Below are positions 55,312-63,661 of a stretch of 64,000 nt of DNA, one piece after another (position 1 is the first letter of the stretch; the number at the start of each line of letters is the position of its first letter). The translations under genes were made by a program, and so were the position numbers. Source of the stretch: Desulfurivibrionaceae bacterium. GTDB lineage: Bacteria; Desulfobacterota; Desulfobulbia; Desulfobulbales; VMSU01. The DNA is taken from positions 62,001 to 126,000 of the forward strand of contig JAQYVV010000002.1 in NCBI GenBank assembly GCA_030145275.1. Direction: 5' to 3'. The notes under the pieces were generated by a model. It saw nothing but the letters and a program-made list of their open reading frames with translations, was not told the DNA's origin and ran no database searches.

Positions 55312-56625
55312 TTACTGATCGGTGAAAGGTCTCAGTTTTTCTCGTCTGCTCGAGTGTCTTAGACGATTTAATGCCTTTTTCTCAATCTGACGAATACGCT
55401 CTCTTGAGACGTTGAAACGCTTTCCGATCTCCTCTAGGGTGTATTCTGCGTCCTCGCCAATCCCAAATCGGAGGCGAATTATTTTCTCTTCGCGTGGGCT
55501 GAGGGTCATGAGTATGGTTTTTACCTGATCTGAAAGCTCAGAGTTTTTTACCGACTCATATGGGGAGGCGGACTCTTTGTTCTCAAGGAAGTCGCCAAGG
55601 GTGGAGTCGTCGTCGCCAACCGGAGTTTCGAGAGAAATTGGTTCTCTGGAGGCCTCTAGGATGGCTAGAATCTTGTCCATCGGCAGACCGGTCTGCTCGG
55701 AAATCTCAATAGGGGTTGGTTCTCTGCCCAGTTCTTTGAGCAGGGAGTAGAAGGCCTTAAAGAACTGACTGCGAAGTTCGAGGAAATGTACCGGAAGTCT
55801 GATGGTTCTGGTCTTGTCCAGAATGGCTCTGGTGATTGCCTGCCGGATCCACCAACTGGCATAGGTGCTGAATTTATTGCCTTTGGTGTAGTCAAAACGA
55901 AAAACAGCCCGCATGAGACCAAGGTTTCCCTCCTGGATAAGGTCAGCTAGGCTGAGGCCTTGATGCATATAGCGCTTGGCTATGCTGACCACAAGTCGGA
56001 GGTTGGCCTTTATCATGGCATCTTTAGCCCATTCTATGTTGCGGCTATAGGATTCAACTTTTTGCTGCATTAGGGTGAGAGAGGGTACCTCTTTGTATTT
56101 CACCCGGGTGGTTTTTATGGAGCGAACCATAAAATTTAGATGCTGTTTTTTTGGCTTCAGGGTTGGGTCGCGTTTTTCCCATAATGCGATGCGGTCAACC
56201 AGTATTTCCATCTCTGGAACACCGGACTCGTCTGTTCGTATCGAGTTGATAATGGCGTCAAAACCGCTGCGGATGGCTTTGCTGTAAGTCTCTTCGTCCT
56301 CTGGGGTGAGAAGGTCAAAGCGCCCCATTTCCCGGAGGTATGTAGTTGTTGTTTCCTCAGGTTCGTGCTGTTCAACTTTCCCTGCGATGACGTCGTGTTT
56401 CTGGTCTTCATCAGCACTGACATCATCATCTGCGGGGGACGCTTTCTCTTTGGCAGGCTTTTCTTCGTCGACAATTTCAATCTTGTTTTCAAAAAGAAAA
56501 TCATAGATCTGGTCGATGAAGACGGCGGTTTTCTCTTCTGGGATCAAGTCATTTAAAAATGACAGAGTAATGCAGCCATTTTTCTTCCCTGCTTTGAGCA
56601 GTCTTGCTTTTATGTTTTCAGGCAC
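55312..56625 (-). CDS. Sigma-70 family factor, RpoD-like with short non-conserved region
   Basis: 437 residues from the GTG at 56625 (reads PENIKARLLKAGKKNG after it; GGGAG upstream). An upstream ORF extension of 37 codons looks non-coding. Region 1.1-like N-terminus (about 1-50), acidic linker, region 1.2 TTTYLREMGRFDLLTPEDE, region 2 NLRLVVSIAKRYMHQGLSLA and SWWIRQAITRAI, region 3, and region 4 LEEIGKRFNVSRERIRQIEK. It is much shorter than E. coli RpoD (613) because the insert between 1.2 and 2 is small. No dnaG or rpsU is adjacent, so it may be the housekeeping factor or a second group 1/2 sigma. Confidence 0.88.
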   Translation of the reverse strand: MPENIKARLLKAGKKNGCITLSFLNDLIPEEKTAVFIDQIYDFLFENKIEIVDEEKPAKEKASPADDDVSADEDQKHDVIAGKVEQHEPEETTTTYLREMGRFDLLTPEDEETYSKAIRSGFDAIINSIRTDESGVPEMEILVDRIALWEKRDPTLKPKKQHLNFMVRSIKTTRVKYKEVPSLTLMQQKVESYSRNIEWAKDAMIKANLRLVVSIAKRYMHQGLSLADLIQEGNLGLMRAVFRFDYTKGNKFSTYASWWIRQAITRAILDKTRTIRLPVHFLELRSQFFKAFYSLLKELGREPTPIEISEQTGLPMDKILAILEASREPISLETPVGDDDSTLGDFLENKESASPYESVKNSELSDQVKTILMTLSPREEKIIRLRFGIGEDAEYTLEEIGKRFNVSRERIRQIEKKALNRLRHSSRREKLRPFTDQ

Positions 56626-56783
56626 AGATAATGCTCCCGATCGTATATTTGGCTCGTGTGAACAGCATGTGGCGTAAATGCGGCACAAATGGACACGAAA
56701 ACTATTTAGTATAAAATAAAAGATCCAGAATAACAAGAGAAATGACGAAAGAACCGATGTGTGGGTGTTTTTTTTAGGTTAAT

Positions 56784-56851
56784 CTGAAGTCTGGGCTTTC
56801 CGAAGTCTCCTCTTGTCTGAAGTCTCACCTTATTCGAAGTCTTCGCTTATC
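56784..56851 (+). repeat. Tandem array of four 17-nt units
   Basis: Four head-to-tail units with exact 17-base spacing: 56784-56800, 56801-56817, 56818-56834 and 56835-56851. The last one, CGAAGTCTTCGCTTATC, equals the consensus; the first three are degenerate. The array lies between the divergent sigma factor and fliS genes, so it may sit in both promoters. Confidence 0.85.
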
Positions 56852-56909
56852 TGATGACATCAGAATTGAAAAATTAAAGTTTGTCTGCTGTTTGTTCGAT
56901 ACGAGTGAT

Positions 56910-57392
56910 ATGGAGAACTATTCGAGTCAAAATAAGAGTGTTGCTGATGTTTATCAGACGCAGTCCGCGAAAGTCGAAGATATTCATCCGGTTAAATTGA
57001 TATATATGCTTTATGAACGCGCTATTTCCCATGTTGAGGCCGTGGAAAAAAGTATTGCCGACAACGATCTGAAGAAGCGGGGCGAGAATTTAGGCAAGGC
57101 AATTGCGATTGTAACCGAGTTGAATGCCTCGATTAGGCAAGATGATGACAGTAATGCCGCCAAGTTTTTACGCACACTATACACCGCCATTCTGACCGAG
57201 CTGCCGCGGATATCTGTTTCTGGAGAACTGCAGAATCTCCGTTTGGCTCATAGCTATTTGCAGAAATTGAAGGATATCTGGGAAGATTCTGCCATGGTTG
57301 AAATTGGTATTCAAAAGGACAAGGGGGCCGTTGCTGAGGGGGATGATGAAAAGCCTTCTCCGGAGCCGAAGACAATATCAGTGGCGGTTTGA
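56910..57392 (+). CDS. fliS: Flagellar export chaperone FliS-like
   Basis: 160 residues from the ATG at 56910 (MENYSSQNKS); TTG at 56892 would add six. The four-helix FliS pattern is clear: YQTQSAKVEDIHPVKLIYML, then YERAISHVEAVEKSI, KAIAIVTELNASI and a DI-W motif near residue 130. A 30-residue acidic tail is beyond the usual FliS length. FliS holds flagellin unfolded before export. No fliC or fliD is next to it, which is unusual; the chemoreceptor in the liv operon supports a motile cell. Confidence 0.82.
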   Translation: MENYSSQNKSVADVYQTQSAKVEDIHPVKLIYMLYERAISHVEAVEKSIADNDLKKRGENLGKAIAIVTELNASIRQDDDSNAAKFLRTLYTAILTELPRISVSGELQNLRLAHSYLQKLKDIWEDSAMVEIGIQKDKGAVAEGDDEKPSPEPKTISVAV

Positions 57393-57412
57393 TTTTTTGT
57401 CTAAATATAAAA

Positions 57413-57471
57413 CATCTGAACAGTTACAGCCTGGAGTTAAGGGTAATTTCCAGCCTACGCTGAATAATTAC
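57413..57471 (+). repeat. Intergenic repeat after fliS, unit-free copy
   Basis: It matches the right half of 50456-50616 almost base for base, except that CATC joins TGAACAG directly, without the 17-nt unit found there. It ends CTGAATAATTAC. The remaining bases to the sat promoter (57472-57558) show nothing else. Confidence 0.85.
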
Positions 57472-57558
57472 TAATATTTTATCTAAAAAAATCCTTTCCT
57501 ATTATCAAGTAGTTGCGTCAGTAAGGCCGTTTTTTTACGGATTTCCACATGTTTTCCC

Positions 57559-57587
57559 TTGACAATTCCCTTGCCCATTTTTATCTT
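57559..57587 (+). promoter_or_regulatory. Sigma-70 promoter for sat
   Basis: A perfect -35 TTGACA (57559-57564), a 17-base spacer and a -10 TATCTT (57582-57587). Predicted transcription start is about 57594, giving a leader of about 80 bases to the sat ATG. The strength of the -35 agrees with high expression of this gene. Confidence 0.6.
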
Positions 57588-57672
57588 CTCACTTTCCTTA
57601 AAATGAATGATAGTTCATTATTATAGTTTATTTTTATATATCTAACCTACAACCCAAAGGAGACTTACTCAA

Positions 57673-58950
57673 ATGTCTAAATTAGTTGCACCACACGGCG
57701 GAAAAGGATTGGTTTGTGCATTATTACACGGAAACGAGCTGGCAGCAGAGCAGGAAAAAGCAGCCGGATTGAAAAAAATCCAAATCAGTGCTCGCGCTAA
57801 AGGCGACCTTATCATGATGGGTATCGGTGGTTTCAGCCCACTTGACGGTTTCATGACCAAGGCTGACTGGAAAAGCGTTTGTGAAAACTACACCTTGGCT
57901 GATGGTACATTCTGGCCTGTTCCTGTTACTTTGGATTGCGATAAAGCAGATGCTGATGCGATCAGTGCCGGTGACGAAATTGCCCTTGAGAATGACGGCG
58001 TTATCTTTGCTACCATGAAAATCAGCGAAAAATATGAAATGACCGAAGCTGACAAAAAATGGGAATGTGAAAAAGTATTCTTAGGTGAAGGCGAGGAATC
58101 TGAAGGCGATAACTTTTGGAAAATAGCTCCAGAAGATCACCCAGGCGTTATCATGGTTCTGAACCAGAAAGAGGTAAACCTTGCTGGTACAGTTAAAGTT
58201 CTTTCCGAAGGCGAGTACCCAGAGCAGTACAAAGGTGTTTACTTGACTCCAGCTGAGACCCGTGCCATTTTTGAAGAACGCGGTTGGTCTAATGTTGCTG
58301 CCCTGCAGCTCCGTAACCCAATGCATCGTTCCCATGAGTTCCTTGCAAAAATCGCCATTGAGGTATGTGATGGTGTTTTGATTCACTCCTTGATCGGTAA
58401 TCTCAAAGCAGGCGATATCCCAGCTGATATCCGTGTTCAAGCGATTGATATCCTCATTGAGAACCACTTTGTAAAAGACAACGTTGTAAACGCCGGATAT
58501 CCTCTTGATATGCGTTATGCTGGTCCTCGCGAGGCCCTGCTGCATGCTACCTTCCGTCAGAACTACGGAATCAACAAAATGATCATTGGTCGTGACCACG
58601 CTGGTGTTGGTGACTTCTATGGTCTTTTCGAAGCTCAGACAATTTTCGATAAAATTCCTACCGATGGCGGCGAAGGCAAAGCCCTTCAGTGTGAGCCTCT
58701 GAAAATCGATTGGACCTTCTATTGCAAAGAGTGTGATGGTATGTCTTCTCTTCGAACCTGCCCACACAAGAAAGAGAGCAGAGTAATTCTTTCCGGTACC
58801 AAACTGAGAAAAGCCCTCTCTGATGGTGCTGAGATTGTCGATCATTTTGGTCGTGATGAAGTTATCACTCACCTTCGTGCCTACTATGAAGGTTTGACCG
58901 AGAAAGTTGAAGTTAAAATGCAGGGCGCCGCTTCTGGTGAATCTATGTAA
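57673..58950 (+). CDS. sat: Sulfate adenylyltransferase (dissimilatory type, homo-oligomeric)
   Basis: 425 residues with AAAGGAGA before the ATG. Motifs: [18 protein letters not shown] (QxRNPxHRxHE active site), [34 protein letters not shown], and a zinc/cysteine segment [17 protein letters not shown] then [10 protein letters not shown]. It activates sulfate to APS with ATP, the first step of sulfate respiration (or the last in sulfur disproportionation). The codon choice is visibly more restricted than in neighbours, as expected for an abundant protein. Single gene with own promoter and terminator; aprAB and qmo are not in the window. Confidence 0.97.
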   Translation: MSKLVAPHGGKGLVCALLHGNELAAEQEKAAGLKKIQISARAKGDLIMMGIGGFSPLDGFMTKADWKSVCENYTLADGTFWPVPVTLDCDKADADAISAGDEIALENDGVIFATMKISEKYEMTEADKKWECEKVFLGEGEESEGDNFWKIAPEDHPGVIMVLNQKEVNLAGTVKVLSEGEYPEQYKGVYLTPAETRAIFEERGWSNVAALQLRNPMHRSHEFLAKIAIEVCDGVLIHSLIGNLKAGDIPADIRVQAIDILIENHFVKDNVVNAGYPLDMRYAGPREALLHATFRQNYGINKMIIGRDHAGVGDFYGLFEAQTIFDKIPTDGGEGKALQCEPLKIDWTFYCKECDGMSSLRTCPHKKESRVILSGTKLRKALSDGAEIVDHFGRDEVITHLRAYYEGLTEKVEVKMQGAASGESM

Positions 58951-58980
58951 TTTCTTTTTGAAATTACTGTTTGCATTGCA

Positions 58981-59018
58981 AAGGGATACCTGGTTGATTC
59001 AGGTGTCCCTTTTTTTTT
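58981..59018 (+). terminator. Rho-independent terminator after sat
   Basis: AAGGGATACCTG (58981-58992) pairs fully, with one U-G pair, with CAGGTGTCCCTT (59000-59011), followed by a run of T to 59018. Confidence 0.93.
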
Positions 59019-59024
59019 GTTATC

Positions 59025-59086
59025 ACGAAACACATTTATGCCCCTCGGATCGGAGTCTTCGCTTACCTTAGGGGTACGAAACACAC
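59025..59086. repeat. Short intergenic element with one 17-nt unit before aroB
   Basis: ACGAAACAC occurs at both ends in direct orientation, and CCCCT and AGGGG flank the centre as an inverted pair. The centre holds one 17-nt unit, CGGAGTCTTCGCTTACC (59051-59067). It fills the space between the sat terminator and aroB. Confidence 0.75.
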
Positions 59087-59106
59087 AAAATAACCACTAA
59101 AAAACT

Positions 59107-60177
59107 ATGAGAACACTTACTGTTGGACTGGCTGAGCGCTCGTACCCCATAATTATTAAAGAAGGACTGCTTGCTGAAATTGGCCTGGATCTGAAAGAAA
59201 GGAATATAGCCAAACGCTATGTGATAATATCTGACAGTCATGTGGCTGGATTGTATGGTGATTCCTTGCTGGGCTCTCTTCGGGAGGCTGGACTCGATGT
59301 CGATCTTGTGACCTTTCCCCGGGGAGAGTCAAGTAAACATCTTGCTACGGTTGCTGAGCTTGCCAGTAAACTTGCACGCTTGGGAGTTGATCGCAAAGAT
59401 GGGCTTGTTGCACTTGGCGGCGGGGTAACGGGTGATATTACCGGATTCCTGGCGGCAACTTATATGCGAGGGATTGCTTTTGTGCAGGTTCCAACGACTT
59501 TACTGGCCCAGGTGGACAGTTCTGTCGGTGGTAAGACTGGGGTTGATATACCTGAAGGGAAAAACCTTGTGGGGGCGTTCTACCAGCCCAAGGCAGTCTA
59601 TGTTGACTCACTTGTTCTAAATTCATTACCCGAGGAAGAACTCCTCAACGGACTCGCTGAGGTCATTAAATATGGGGTTATTTATGATGCTGCCTTCTTT
59701 AGCTTTCTTGCTGAAAACCGGCAGGACATTATTTCTTGTTCACTTTCGGTTCTAGAGGAAGTTATCAGTAGATGTTGTGCCATAAAGGCGGAAGTGGTTG
59801 CAAAGGACGAGAAAGAATCTAACTTGCGGCGAATTCTTAATTTTGGTCACACTCTTGGCCATGCTGTTGAAGCAGCCTCCAACTTTGATCTTGCCCATGG
59901 TCTCTCGGTAGCGATTGGCATGGTTGCGGCGTCACGATTGGCGCAAGCAAAAGGCCTGCTCTCTGAGGAGGACACTTCGGGGATTCAAGCTCTTATCGAG
60001 CAGTATGGTCTTCCCACTGAAATTCCGGATAATCTTGATCGCAGCAAAATAAAATTTTATCTTACCACTGATAAAAAGGCAGTTTCAGGCCGACCTTTTT
60101 ATGTTCTCCCCACAGAAATTGGCAAGGTAACAATAACCGATGATGTGGATGAGGAGTTGGTTGATCAACTGCTGTAA
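59107..60177 (+). CDS. aroB: 3-dehydroquinate synthase
   Basis: 356 residues. Motifs: FPRGESSKHLATV, ALGGGVTGDITGFLAATYMRG (NAD site), TTLLAQVDSSVGGKTGVD, EVIKYGVIYDAAFF, and zinc ligands in LNFGHTLGHAVE. It cyclises DAHP to dehydroquinate in the shikimate pathway. No SD is obvious before the ATG. It stands alone between two repeat elements. Confidence 0.97.
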   Translation: MRTLTVGLAERSYPIIIKEGLLAEIGLDLKERNIAKRYVIISDSHVAGLYGDSLLGSLREAGLDVDLVTFPRGESSKHLATVAELASKLARLGVDRKDGLVALGGGVTGDITGFLAATYMRGIAFVQVPTTLLAQVDSSVGGKTGVDIPEGKNLVGAFYQPKAVYVDSLVLNSLPEEELLNGLAEVIKYGVIYDAAFFSFLAENRQDIISCSLSVLEEVISRCCAIKAEVVAKDEKESNLRRILNFGHTLGHAVEAASNFDLAHGLSVAIGMVAASRLAQAKGLLSEEDTSGIQALIEQYGLPTEIPDNLDRSKIKFYLTTDKKAVSGRPFYVLPTEIGKVTITDDVDEELVDQLL

Positions 60178-60335
60178 GCTTAAGCGCTCCATGAACACCC
60201 CGCTGCACGTGGTCGAACCCCGTGATATACAGGGTGTATAATCGCGTGGCTCGACCACGCACATCGGGGTGCCCCTGAAACGCTTACGGACAAGGGGGTT
60301 ATGCAAACTTGGGTGTACTTAATTGATCACTAACC
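60178..60335. repeat. Palindromic element after aroB, copy 2 of the GCCCCTGAAACGCTTACGGA repeat
   Basis: Left end TAAGCGCTCCATGAACACCCCG (60182 on) faces the inverted right-hand part CGGGGTGCCCCTGAAACGCTTA (to about 60286). An inner stem pairs GTGGTCGA with TCGACCAC. The right part (60271-60334) matches 46718-46780. The inverted copy of TAAGCG suggests a mobile or hairpin-forming element; it may also end aroB transcription. Confidence 0.75.
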
Positions 60336-60398
60336 TGTAAACTATTAAAACGTAAATATTGGGAGTGAGCTAAAAAAGTTGTATAAACCGAAAAATTC

Positions 60399-60511
60399 GT
60401 AAATGTTTGGCATGGCTTCATCTTCGCACAATCAGGCTGGCGTAGCATAGTTGGCTATGTGAGACAGCCTGATCGTGCGAAGATGAAGCCATGCCGAATA
60501 TTTACATTTAA
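60399..60511. repeat. Long perfect hairpin between aroB and the SUMF1-like gene
   Basis: 60409-60429 and 60475-60495 are perfect 21-bp arms; they begin GGCATGGCTTCATC and end GATGAAGCCATGCC. The stem continues with one bulge into CAGGCTG and CAGCCTG. Flanks TAAATGTTT and AATATTTACATTTA are also inverted. It sits at the 3' ends of two convergent genes, overlapping the stop at 60508, and could work as a bidirectional terminator. Confidence 0.85.
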
Positions 60512-63468
60512 ACAGCACATCTGAATCCGATTATATTGGACCAAGTGTCAGGTTCAAGGAGGCGGTGACTGACTGAGGTCACGCCTGAGGTGCCCCAGCT
60601 TCCTCCTTTGAGGATGTATATGTTTTTTTCGGCGCCAGCAATATTGATTTTATGATGGATCGTCGAGGTCCATTCAAATACGTTGCCCAGAAGATCACAC
60701 AGGCCAAAAGGGCTGGCCGATTCTGATCCAAAATATTCCACCGGTGTTGAGTCTCCAATATATGAGGAGGCTAGATTACATAACTCATTGATCCACAAAT
60801 TTCCCCAAGGGAACAGCCGACCATCTTCACCACGTGCCGCAGCTTCCCACTCCGCCTCAGTTGGCAGTCTTTTTCCCGCCCAGGACGCAAATGCCTGGGC
60901 ATCTTCACGGCTCACTTGGACAACAGGGTGGTTCGCCTTGTTTTCAATGGTTTTACCCGGTCCATTGGGGTTTCTCCAGTTTGCTCCATCCACAGAATGG
61001 GAGGTATGTCCTTTGGATATTATAAGGGTTGATCTTCCTGTTTGTGGGTCAGTTTTTGAAACGCATTGGCCTTGATGGACTATCCCGTATCCTGCTTTTT
61101 CGGCATCAGTTTGATAGCCTGTCTCCCTCACAAAGAGATCAAATATATCGTTTGTGACAGGGTATTGGCCAAGATAAAATGTTTTAATAGGGATTTTTTG
61201 AAGCGGTTGCTCGTTAGGTTTTGGATGCGCACTGCCAATTTGGTATTCTCCTTGCGGTATTTTTATATACCTTGGGGTGAATCGATCCATCAGTTGGGCC
61301 ACCAGGCCCTCCTCAGATTCTGAAAGAAGCTCAGTTTGTTCCTTGAAAGCTTCATCTGGTTCCATGTATTTTGAGAGAACCTCTATCAGTCTATTTGGTG
61401 TTTTTTCTTCAATTTCTTCTGTGATTTCGTCGAAATCGTTGTCAACTTCGACTTCTTCAAACTCGCTTTCCTGGATTTCCTCTATATCATCGTCAATCTC
61501 GACTTCTTCTAGCTCGCCTTCTGGTATTTCTTCTATGTCATCGTCAATCTCGACTTCTTCCAGCTCACCTTCTGGTATTTCTTCTATGTCATCGTCAATC
61601 TCGACTTCTTCCAGCTCACCTTCTGGAATCTCCTCTATCTCATCGTCAATCTCGACTTCTTCCAGCTCACCTTCTGGAATCTCCTCTATCTCATCGTCAA
61701 TCTCGACTTCTTCCAGCTCACCTTCTGGAATCTCCTCTATCTCATCGTCAATCTCGACTTCTTCCAACTCACCTTCTGGGATTTCCTCTATCTCATCGTC
61801 AATCTCGACTTCTTCCAGTTCACCTTCTGGGATTTCCTCTATCTCATCGTCAATCTCGACTTCTTCCAGTTCAGCTTCTGGGATTTCCTCTATCTCATCG
61901 TCAATCTCGACTTCTTCCAGTTCACCTTCTTGAATTTCCTCTATCTCATCGTCAATCTCGACTTCTTCCAGTTCAGCTTCTTGGATTTCCTCTATCTCAT
62001 CGTCAATCTCGACTTCTTCCAGTTCAGCTTCTTGAATTTCCTCTATCTCATCGTCAATCTCGACTTCTTCCAGTTCACCTTCTGGGATTTCCTCTATCTC
62101 ATCGTCAATCTCGACTTCTTCCAGTTCACCTTCTGGGATTTCCTCTATCTCATCGTCAATCTCGACTTCTTCCAGTTCAGCTTCTTGGATTTCCTCTATC
62201 TCATCGTCAATCTCGACTTCTTCCAGCTCACCCTCTGGCATTTTCCCTACGCCGCCGTCACCTCCAACTTCTGCCAGTTCCCCTTCTGGTGTTTCCCCTA
62301 CGCCGCCGTCACCTCCAACTTCTGCCAGTCCCCCTTCTGGTGTTTCCCCTACGCCGCCGTCACCTCCAACCTCTGCCAGTTCCCCTTCTGGTGTTTCCCC
62401 TACGCCGCCGTCACCTCCAACCTCTGCCAGTTCCCCCTCTGGCATTTTCCCTACGTCGCCGTCACCCCTAACTTCTGCCAGTTCTCCTTCTGGTGTTTTC
62501 CCTACGCCGCCGTCACCTCCAACCTCTGCCAGTTCCCCCTCTGGTATTTTCCCTACGTCGCCGTCACCCCCAACTTCTGCCAGTTCCCCTTCTGGTGTTT
62601 TCCCTACGCCGCCGTCACCTCCAACCTCTGCCAGTTCCCCTTCTGGTATTTTCCCTACGCCACCGTCACCTTCAACTTCTTCTAGTTCCCCTGTCTGAAT
62701 TTCTGCTATATCATTGTCAACCTCAGCTAAAGGTCCTATGTTGCCATGATCCCCAGTTTGATCTCCCTCAGAAGTACCACTCTTAACTTTATCACTACCC
62801 GCAGACTCTTCACTCCTATCACCTAGGCCCTTACTTCCTGCACCTGCTCCCTCAATGTCACCTAGCTCCCCCCTCTTTGCTTTTTCAACGTTTTCCTTGG
62901 CCTCAAGTAACTGGGAGTTTAGTTCTCCAAGTTGCTTCTCTTGGTTTCCTAAACGAGAGTTCAGTTCGTCAATTATTTTTTTGCTATCTTCGAGGCCTTT
63001 AAGGAGTTCGTTTAATTTTTTTGCTCCATCTGTGCCGGCCAATCCAGGCAGGGCCTCTTTGAAGGCTGAGATCATCTCTGCAAAGGCGGGAACCTCTCCG
63101 CTTATGCCCCCCATCTTTTTCAAAAGTTCATTCTTATGCTCTTCTGATACTTCAAAAGTGTTTTGCCGGCCAATGATTATTCCTTCCGGGTTTAAACCAT
63201 CTTTGGCAGATTTTTTTAGGGATTTGTTCAGGGAAGATTTCAGGCCGCTTAGGTTCTTCTTCTTCTGCTTTATTTCAGCTGGATCATTAATCTGCCAGAC
63301 CTTTGCAACAAGCTCTTCAGCCGGGATAGTTGTGAGAGAATCCAGTGAATCGGTGTCCGGGGAATATTCCCTGAGAACGGCAAGCAGTTTTGCTTTTAAT
63401 GTATCTGGCTTGCAGGCAAGGTTTTTAATTGCCTGGTCTATTCCTTCTATTGATACGAAAGTTGGCAT
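60508..63468 (-). CDS. SUMF1/FGE-like protein with 26 acidic 17-residue repeats
   Basis: 986 residues in four parts. Residues 1-140: charged, helical, no family recognised. About 150-200: coiled coil (EELNSRLGNQEKQLGELNSQ is typical). About 245-690: 26 tandem 17-residue repeats, first one odd unit, then nine Gly-rich units (EVGGDGGVGKTPEGELA) and then about 16 acidic units (EVEIDDEIEEIPEGELE). About 725-986: a formylglycine-generating enzyme/SUMF1 fold with GEYQIGSAHPKPNEQP, YPVTNDIFDLFV, RLPTEAEWEAAARG, GNVFEWTS and IGFRCA. The catalytic Cys expected about 16 residues before GFRCA is absent (Ser/His there), so sulfatase activation is unlikely; a binding role is more likely. No signal peptide is seen. 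Start ATG lacks a clear ribosome-binding site. Confidence 0.85.
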   Translation of the reverse strand: MPTFVSIEGIDQAIKNLACKPDTLKAKLLAVLREYSPDTDSLDSLTTIPAEELVAKVWQINDPAEIKQKKKNLSGLKSSLNKSLKKSAKDGLNPEGIIIGRQNTFEVSEEHKNELLKKMGGISGEVPAFAEMISAFKEALPGLAGTDGAKKLNELLKGLEDSKKIIDELNSRLGNQEKQLGELNSQLLEAKENVEKAKRGELGDIEGAGAGSKGLGDRSEESAGSDKVKSGTSEGDQTGDHGNIGPLAEVDNDIAEIQTGELEEVEGDGGVGKIPEGELAEVGGDGGVGKTPEGELAEVGGDGDVGKIPEGELAEVGGDGGVGKTPEGELAEVRGDGDVGKMPEGELAEVGGDGGVGETPEGELAEVGGDGGVGETPEGGLAEVGGDGGVGETPEGELAEVGGDGGVGKMPEGELEEVEIDDEIEEIQEAELEEVEIDDEIEEIPEGELEEVEIDDEIEEIPEGELEEVEIDDEIEEIQEAELEEVEIDDEIEEIQEAELEEVEIDDEIEEIQEGELEEVEIDDEIEEIPEAELEEVEIDDEIEEIPEGELEEVEIDDEIEEIPEGELEEVEIDDEIEEIPEGELEEVEIDDEIEEIPEGELEEVEIDDEIEEIPEGELEEVEIDDDIEEIPEGELEEVEIDDDIEEIPEGELEEVEIDDDIEEIQESEFEEVEVDNDFDEITEEIEEKTPNRLIEVLSKYMEPDEAFKEQTELLSESEEGLVAQLMDRFTPRYIKIPQGEYQIGSAHPKPNEQPLQKIPIKTFYLGQYPVTNDIFDLFVRETGYQTDAEKAGYGIVHQGQCVSKTDPQTGRSTLIISKGHTSHSVDGANWRNPNGPGKTIENKANHPVVQVSREDAQAFASWAGKRLPTEAEWEAAARGEDGRLFPWGNLWINELCNLASSYIGDSTPVEYFGSESASPFGLCDLLGNVFEWTSTIHHKINIAGAEKNIYILKGGSWGTSGVTSVSHRLLEPDTWSNIIGFRCAV
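61420..62730 (-). repeat. 51-bp tandem repeat array inside the SUMF1-like gene
   Basis: About 26 units with a period of 51 bp, in two blocks: the acidic block (about 61420-62230) and the Gly-Asp block (about 62230-62680). Both blocks share the PEGEL part of the unit, which implies one ancestor that split. Unit-to-unit identity at the DNA level is very high within each block, a sign of recent expansion, so copy number is probably variable between strains. Confidence 0.92.
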
Positions 63469-63661
63469 ATGAGCTATGTGTGAAGGTTTCTTTAATCTGC
63501 GCTGAGCGATCTCCTGCTTGCTTCTACACTGGAGTGCAGATCTTCGTGGGAAAAGATATCAGGACAGGTTAAAATTGAATTTTGCTAATAATTATACTAC
63601 TGTATCATAATCGGTGTTTGTTGCTGATACCTTAATAAATTTTTTTAAAGGGAGTTCTCTC

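Noticed and set aside
55312-56736. Longer sigma factor start at 56736
   Set aside because: The additional 37 residues are Phe/Cys-rich and unlike any sigma N-terminus; GTG at 56625 with GGGAG fits better.
56784-56851. CRISPR array
   Set aside because: The 17-nt units are directly adjacent with no spacers, and no cas genes are in the window.
61277-62685. Two long open frames on the plus strand (218 and 251 codons)
   Set aside because: They are opposite-strand readings of the 51-bp repeat array; their serine-rich and LYLIVNLDFF-type repeats only mirror the repeats of the minus-strand gene.
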